Positions 60,451-64,000 of a stretch of DNA of 64,000 bases are shown in pieces (position 1 is the stretch's first letter; each line of letters starts with the position of its first letter). Under the pieces are notes generated by a model. That model was not told the origin of the DNA. It did no database searches and worked only from the letters and a program-made list of their open reading frames with translations. Origin of the DNA: Clostridia bacterium (GTDB taxonomy: Bacteria; Bacillota; Limnochordia; DTU080; RSA5); contig PKEX01000011.1 in assembly GCA_002919235.1 (NCBI GenBank), positions 78,456 to 142,455 of the forward strand. Direction: 5' to 3'. A program made the position numbers and the translations under genes.

Positions 60451-61205
60451 TCGCCCCGGGCCGCGGCCTCCAGGGCGAGCCGCATCTCCTCGGCGGAGCG
60501 GAAGCGCCGGGCTGGGCTCTTGCGGATCGCCGCGCGCACCACGGCCCAGAGGCGGCGGGGCTCCCGCCGGCGCCACAGGGCGCGGCGGCGGGCAGGTTCA
60601 CGCCCGAGAAGCATGGAGCCCAGGATGAAGCCGACGCCGTAGATGTCGTAGCGGCGGTCGATGGTCCGGCGGCGGGTTTCGGGCGCTAGGTGCGCGGGGG
60701 GCTTCGGCAGGGTGCGCCGGGCCCGGGCCCTGCCCCGGGCGTTGACGCGGACCGCATGCTGGAAGTCGATGAGCTTGACGCGGGCCGACTGGAGGTCCGT
60801 CACCAGCACGTTGCCGGCGTGCAGGTCGCCGTGGACGTATCCCGAGCGGTGCAGGAGCTCCACCGCCTTCAGCAGGTTGAGCGCGATGGGGACCGCGCGG
60901 GCGGCCAGCGCCTTGGGGCGCCTTTTCAGCAGCTGCCGGATGGTGCGCCCCCGTACCCGTTCGAGGATCAGGTAGCCGACTCGCCGGCCGAAGCGCCGCC
61001 GGACCCGGCAGCGGATCAACCGGACCACGTAGGGGTTCTTCTGGTTGGCCTTGAGCGCCCGGTACTCGTGCCGCACCTCCCGCACTTTAGGGTTTCTCTT
61101 GACGATCACCCTCCGGCGCCGGGCGCGGTCGAAGGCCGTGTACACCCGCATCTTAAGCTTCTTTTTGAACCTCTTCTTGAAAAGGCGCTTGCGCCTCTTG
61201 GCCAT
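60444..61205 (-). CDS. very basic protein-kinase-like protein
   Basis: A 253-residue kinase-fold protein. The ATP lysine is in VIVK (36), a candidate alpha-C Glu in EVRHEYRALK (47), and the catalytic loop reads YVHGDLHAGNVLV (Asp127, Asn132). The metal motif is DFQ (147-149) rather than DFG, APE is at 174-176, and DIYGVG follows. No glycine-rich loop is seen. It is rich in Arg/Lys (13 of the first 20 residues), suggesting nucleic-acid, polyphosphate or membrane association. It lies 104 nt downstream of a similarly basic protein. I do not recognise the subfamily. Confidence 0.75.
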   Translation of the reverse strand: MAKRRKRLFKKRFKKKLKMRVYTAFDRARRRRVIVKRNPKVREVRHEYRALKANQKNPYVVRLIRCRVRRRFGRRVGYLILERVRGRTIRQLLKRRPKALAARAVPIALNLLKAVELLHRSGYVHGDLHAGNVLVTDLQSARVKLIDFQHAVRVNARGRARARRTLPKPPAHLAPETRRRTIDRRYDIYGVGFILGSMLLGREPARRRALWRRREPRRLWAVVRAAIRKSPARRFRSAEEMRLALEAAARGEP

Positions 61206-61309
61206 GGCGGGTCACTCCATTCCTTCCGGATGAGAGCCCGGGCGGCAGGGGCGACCGGGCGCTGCGGCGGGACCTAGGAGCCGGGCGGAAGCCCCGGGGT
61301 GCGGCCGGG

Positions 61310-61972
61310 CTAGCGGCGCCGGCGGCGCTTTCGCCTCAGCGCCCGGAGGCGCCTACGCACCCGGTCGCGCCACCAGGCGTGCTTTGAACGCCATCCGTAT
61401 GCGTAGAGCACTTTGGTCCGGACAAAGCGGGGCTTGGACGGGATCTTCAGCCGCAGGCTCTTGGGCAGGACGATCTTGATGCCGCGCCGCTTGGCGATGG
61501 CCAGCAGGTACTTGAGGGTAGGCCGCTGGTAGCTGTAGGACTTGGACGTGGGATCGATGCCCCAAAGGCCGATGACGTCGTATCCCTCGGAGATGGCCAG
61601 CGCGACCATGTACGACGCGGTGCTGGTGAAGCAGCGGCCAAACTCCTTTACCAGCCGCTTGACGGGAAAGGTGACGCTCTGCGGGATCTTGGGGTGCTTT
61701 TTCGCCATGTACACCGGACAGCGGAGGCGGCGCATGAAGCGCATGTACCCCTTGAAGGTCCGGCGGCGGGCTTTGCGCACCGCCAGCTGCTGCCTGAGGT
61801 CCGTGAGATGGTGGAGTTCGAACCAGCGGGAAATCCGGGGATAGCGCCACTTGCGGCTGGAAAAGCCCCAGATCTCCCAGGTGGGATCGTTGAACGGCGC
61901 CTTTCGCCGGGTCGGGCCGCCGCCCACGATGGCGACTTTCCGGGGAGCGGAGGCGGTTTGAGTCCCCTGCAC
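61310..61972 (-). CDS. basic Rossmann-like protein of a phage-associated family
   Basis: A 220-residue protein beginning with a P-loop-like or nucleotide-binding segment (VAIVGGGPTRRKAPFNDP, residues 13-30) and TWEIWGFSSR. The later part, GYDVIGLWGIDPTSKSYSYQRPTLKYLLAIAKRRGIKI, resembles a family of uncharacterised phage proteins. The C-terminal 19 residues carry 14 Arg/Lys. The start is GTG 61972; AAGGGGG lies about 10 nt upstream but inside the hairpin described separately. Function unknown. Confidence 0.7.
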   Translation of the reverse strand: MQGTQTASAPRKVAIVGGGPTRRKAPFNDPTWEIWGFSSRKWRYPRISRWFELHHLTDLRQQLAVRKARRRTFKGYMRFMRRLRCPVYMAKKHPKIPQSVTFPVKRLVKEFGRCFTSTASYMVALAISEGYDVIGLWGIDPTSKSYSYQRPTLKYLLAIAKRRGIKIVLPKSLRLKIPSKPRFVRTKVLYAYGWRSKHAWWRDRVRRRLRALRRKRRRRR

Positions 61973-61974
61973 CG

Positions 61975-62035
61975 CGAGAGCCCCCTTGCGCTGAGATTTC
62001 GACTTCTCAGCGATATCGTATTGAGGGGGCTCTCG
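61975..62035 (-). promoter_or_regulatory. two-tier hairpin covering the ribosome-binding site
   Basis: A perfect 12-bp outer stem (CGAGAGCCCCCT 61975-61986 with AGGGGGCTCTCG 62024-62035) encloses an 8-bp inner stem (61989-61996 with 62005-62012, 8-nt loop). On the minus strand the 3' arm contains AAGGGGG, the only ribosome-binding candidate for the gene at 61972. It could control translation, or be an insertion or mobile-element remnant. Confidence 0.6.
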
Positions 62036-62105
62036 ACAGGTCCTGGGAGTTGCATCCTTTCTTAAAGGATCCTTTCAAAATGAGATCAGGATTCGAGGTT
62101 TCCCG

Positions 62106-62945
62106 TCAGCCCTTGATGGCGCCGGCCGCGACGCCTTGCGTGATTTGCTTGCGGAATGCGAGATAAAAGAGGATCATCGGCACCAACCCGATGACGATTC
62201 CTGCAAACTGCTTGCCGTAGTCGGTGGACAGGGCGCCCGAGAACATGAGGATGCCCACGGGAAGGCTCTTCAGCGCGGGCCTCGACACCAGGATGTTGAT
62301 GAGCATAAACTCGTTCCACACGCTGTGAATGGTCAAAATGGTCAGCGTGGCCACCACGGGCTTGGCCATCGGGGCGATGATCCGCGCGAAAATGGTGAGG
62401 TAATTCGCCCCGTCGATCCGGGCGGATTCGATCACTGAATTGGGGATCGAGCGGATGTACTCGGTGCAGAGGTACACCCCCAGCGGCAGCCCGAACCCGA
62501 TGTAGGGGATGAGGACGCCAAGGCGTGTGTTATATAATCCGATGGCATTGATCATGATGAAGAGCGGCACCATGATGGATTGGATCGTGAGCAGCAGCCC
62601 GATGATGAAGATTCCATAAAGATACTTGGTGGCCCGGGACGGGAGCTTGGCGAACGCGAAGCCTGCGGAGAGCGAGCCGAAGATGATGCCCGCCGTCGCC
62701 ACCGCGGTGTAAAACAGGCTGTTCCCGAAGAGGACCGTGAAATTGCCCAGGCGCCAGGCGGTCACGTAGTTGACGATCACCCAGTTGCGTGGCAGGCCGA
62801 GGCGGTCCAGCTGGAACGCCTGGGTCGTCTTGAACGAATTGATGATCACCCAGTAGATGGGGTAGATGGTCAGCGCCGCAAAGACGATGAGCAGCGCGTA
62901 CAAGAGGATGCGGGTGACCAGGCCGATCTCGCTCTTATTCCGCAT
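62106..62945 (-). CDS. carbohydrate ABC transporter permease, MalG/CUT1 type
   Basis: A 279-residue permease with six predicted helices. The EAA-loop motif reads ESARIDGANYLTIFARIIAPMAKP. The ATG at 62945 (AGGAG 8 nt upstream) is preferred over the GTG at 62954, and it overlaps the upstream permease by 11 nt. With its partner it forms the channel of a sugar importer. The binding protein and ATPase genes are probably outside the window. Proximity to GH51/GH127 hints at arabino-oligosaccharide import. Confidence 0.93.
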   Translation of the reverse strand: MRNKSEIGLVTRILLYALLIVFAALTIYPIYWVIINSFKTTQAFQLDRLGLPRNWVIVNYVTAWRLGNFTVLFGNSLFYTAVATAGIIFGSLSAGFAFAKLPSRATKYLYGIFIIGLLLTIQSIMVPLFIMINAIGLYNTRLGVLIPYIGFGLPLGVYLCTEYIRSIPNSVIESARIDGANYLTIFARIIAPMAKPVVATLTILTIHSVWNEFMLINILVSRPALKSLPVGILMFSGALSTDYGKQFAGIVIGLVPMILFYLAFRKQITQGVAAGAIKG

Positions 62946-63900
62946 CGTAATCACTCCTGAACCAGCGGGCCGCGAGCAAGACGATGCCGATCAGCAAGAG
63001 GCTGACGATGATCATAAACGTGGAGACCGCGTTGGCCATCGGAAAGTCCGGCGCGCCCCGGAAGGCCGTGTCGTACATGTACACGGCCAGGACCGAGGTG
63101 CGGCGGGCCGGGTTGCCCGCGGTCATGGCAAAGATCAAGTCAAAACTCTTGAGTGAGCCGGCGATCGCGTAGATGGCGGACGTGACGATGACGCCGGACA
63201 TCATGGGCAGGACGACGTGGCGCACCACCTGCGCTTCGGAAGCCCCGTCGATCTTGGCGGCCTCCAGGATCTCGGGCGGGATCTTCTGCAGGTTCGCGAG
63301 GAAGATAATCATGTAAATGCCCGTGTACATCCACAGGATGACGAAGAGGACCGCGGACAGGGCCAGCCGGGGATTCAAGAAGATCATGTTCACCCAGCCC
63401 GGGTTGAAAAAGCGGCGGATGATCTCGGTGAGCGCGCCGTACGGCGAGAAGAACGCCTGCCACAGGATGGCGATGACGATGGTGGAGATGACGGAGGGCA
63501 GGTAGATCACCGTCTGGAAAAAGTCCCGGAAGCGGACCAGCTTGCGGTGAAGGGCGTAGGCGATGACAAAGCCCAGCGGGATCTGGCCGAACACCGAGAT
63601 GGCCACGATCCAGAGGTTGTTCTTGAGGCTGATCCAGAAGTACTGGTCCTGGAACATGCGGGCGTAGTGCCGCAAGCCGACGAAGTTGATGGGCCGCGTG
63701 CCGCCGAAGAGCCTTCCGCCGTTGTAGTCGGTCATGCTCAGCGCGACGGAAAAGATGGCCGGATAGGCCGTGACGGCCAGGTAGATCAGCACGGGAGGCA
63801 GAGCCAGCAGGGCGTACGCCCACCGCATCTCGCGAAGGGCCAATCTCCGCTGCGCGCCCGTCGTCTTATGGCTCACTGCTGTCGCGCTTGTGGCGCCCAT
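62935..63900 (-). CDS. carbohydrate ABC transporter permease, MalF/UgpA type
   Basis: A 321-residue CUT1 permease with six predicted helices and a long extracytoplasmic loop. The EAA motif is EAAKIDGASEAQVVRHVVLPMMSG. The ATG at 63900 is in-frame with the family N-terminus. The gene heads the pair and is probably preceded by a substrate-binding-protein gene beyond the right edge. Confidence 0.93.
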   Translation of the reverse strand: MGATSATAVSHKTTGAQRRLALREMRWAYALLALPPVLIYLAVTAYPAIFSVALSMTDYNGGRLFGGTRPINFVGLRHYARMFQDQYFWISLKNNLWIVAISVFGQIPLGFVIAYALHRKLVRFRDFFQTVIYLPSVISTIVIAILWQAFFSPYGALTEIIRRFFNPGWVNMIFLNPRLALSAVLFVILWMYTGIYMIIFLANLQKIPPEILEAAKIDGASEAQVVRHVVLPMMSGVIVTSAIYAIAGSLKSFDLIFAMTAGNPARRTSVLAVYMYDTAFRGAPDFPMANAVSTFMIIVSLLLIGIVLLAARWFRSDYDAE

Positions 63901-64000
63901 GGTTCATCCCTCGCAATCTCTGTCGCCCGGGGCGCGGGTGCGGCGCCCGGGCCGCCGGTGCCGCCGGTGTAGGGGGCGAGGCGGCGGAGCCGCCCCCGGC
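63901..64000. other. right-edge leader with GC hairpin
   Basis: Upstream of the MalF-type gene, 63973-63998 can form a GGGGGCG...CGCCCCC type hairpin with an internal GGCGGCGGAGCCGCC. A hairpin between binding-protein and permease genes is common in such operons. No gene is visible in the remaining 100 bp. Confidence 0.45.

Noticed and set aside
61310..61972. Evidence of a prophage from the phage-type protein
   Set aside because: No integrase, terminase, capsid or tail genes are nearby; one phage-like domain is not a prophage.

Overview
This window carries the replication-origin region of a high-GC, endospore-forming member of the Bacillota (Firmicutes). The gene order rpmH-dnaA-dnaN-S4-recF-gyrB-gyrA on one side and rpmH-rnpA-yidD-yidC-khpB-mnmE-mnmG-rsmG-noc-parA-parB-yyaC on the other matches the Bacillus-type origin. 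YyaC (spore protease family), a separate Noc, YidC/SpoIIIJ and bipartite DnaA-box clusters support a sporulating Bacillota. The base composition, frequent TTG/GTG starts and the TolC-family protein suggest a deep lineage (Symbiobacterium/Limnochordia-like). That placement is inference and no genus can be named from this sequence.

Layout. 1-5590 (minus): an operon gcvT-gcvH-gcvPA-gcvPB-lipM-pheA (glycine cleavage, lipoyl transfer, start of phenylalanine synthesis; pheA runs off the left edge). 5784-5867 (plus): a possible 27-residue basic peptide. 5936-15190: sucCD, ilvE, a VanW/G5 protein, yyaC, RidA, a small membrane protein, an FAH-family enzyme, and a bactofilin/M23-peptidase pair. 15522-17825: a trans-sulfuration-type PLP enzyme, then a 1.1-kb gene-free gap with two perfect parS palindromes. 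17826-28202 (minus): a PilZNR-FlhG/MinD fusion, parB, parA, noc, rsmG, mnmG, mnmE, khpB, yidC, yidD, rnpA, rpmH. 28203-30630: DnaA boxes flank dnaA. 30631-37761 (plus): dnaN, yaaA, recF, gyrB, gyrA, followed by tRNA-Ala(TGC) and a strong terminator.

Right of the origin lies accessory content. It includes a Na/Pi cotransporter-like protein, an aldo/keto reductase, and a five-gene MacAB-TolC-like efflux operon. Next come a beta-class DNA methyltransferase and a plus-strand block of RpiR regulator, inositol-phosphatase-like protein, tripartite tricarboxylate transporter (TctC/B/A) and PhnP-like metallo-hydrolase. The right end holds an L-arabinose-polymer set (GH51, GH127), a MATE exporter, two very basic proteins (a kinase-like protein and a phage-type Rossmann protein), and two CUT1 sugar permeases.

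How the genes work together. The core block initiates replication (DnaA, DnaN, RecF, gyrase), segregates the origin (ParABS) and protects the nucleoid from division (Noc and its binding sites). It also installs membrane proteins (YidC, YidD), processes tRNA (RnpA) and modifies it (MnmE/MnmG). Flanking genes supply one-carbon and TCA metabolism. The right side adds transport and plant-polysaccharide use. Two Noc-type palindromes (one inside noc), the parS pair, the FlhG fusion and the basic-protein pair behind a large hairpin are the least ordinary observations. No CRISPR array, rRNA operon, insertion sequence or complete prophage was seen.
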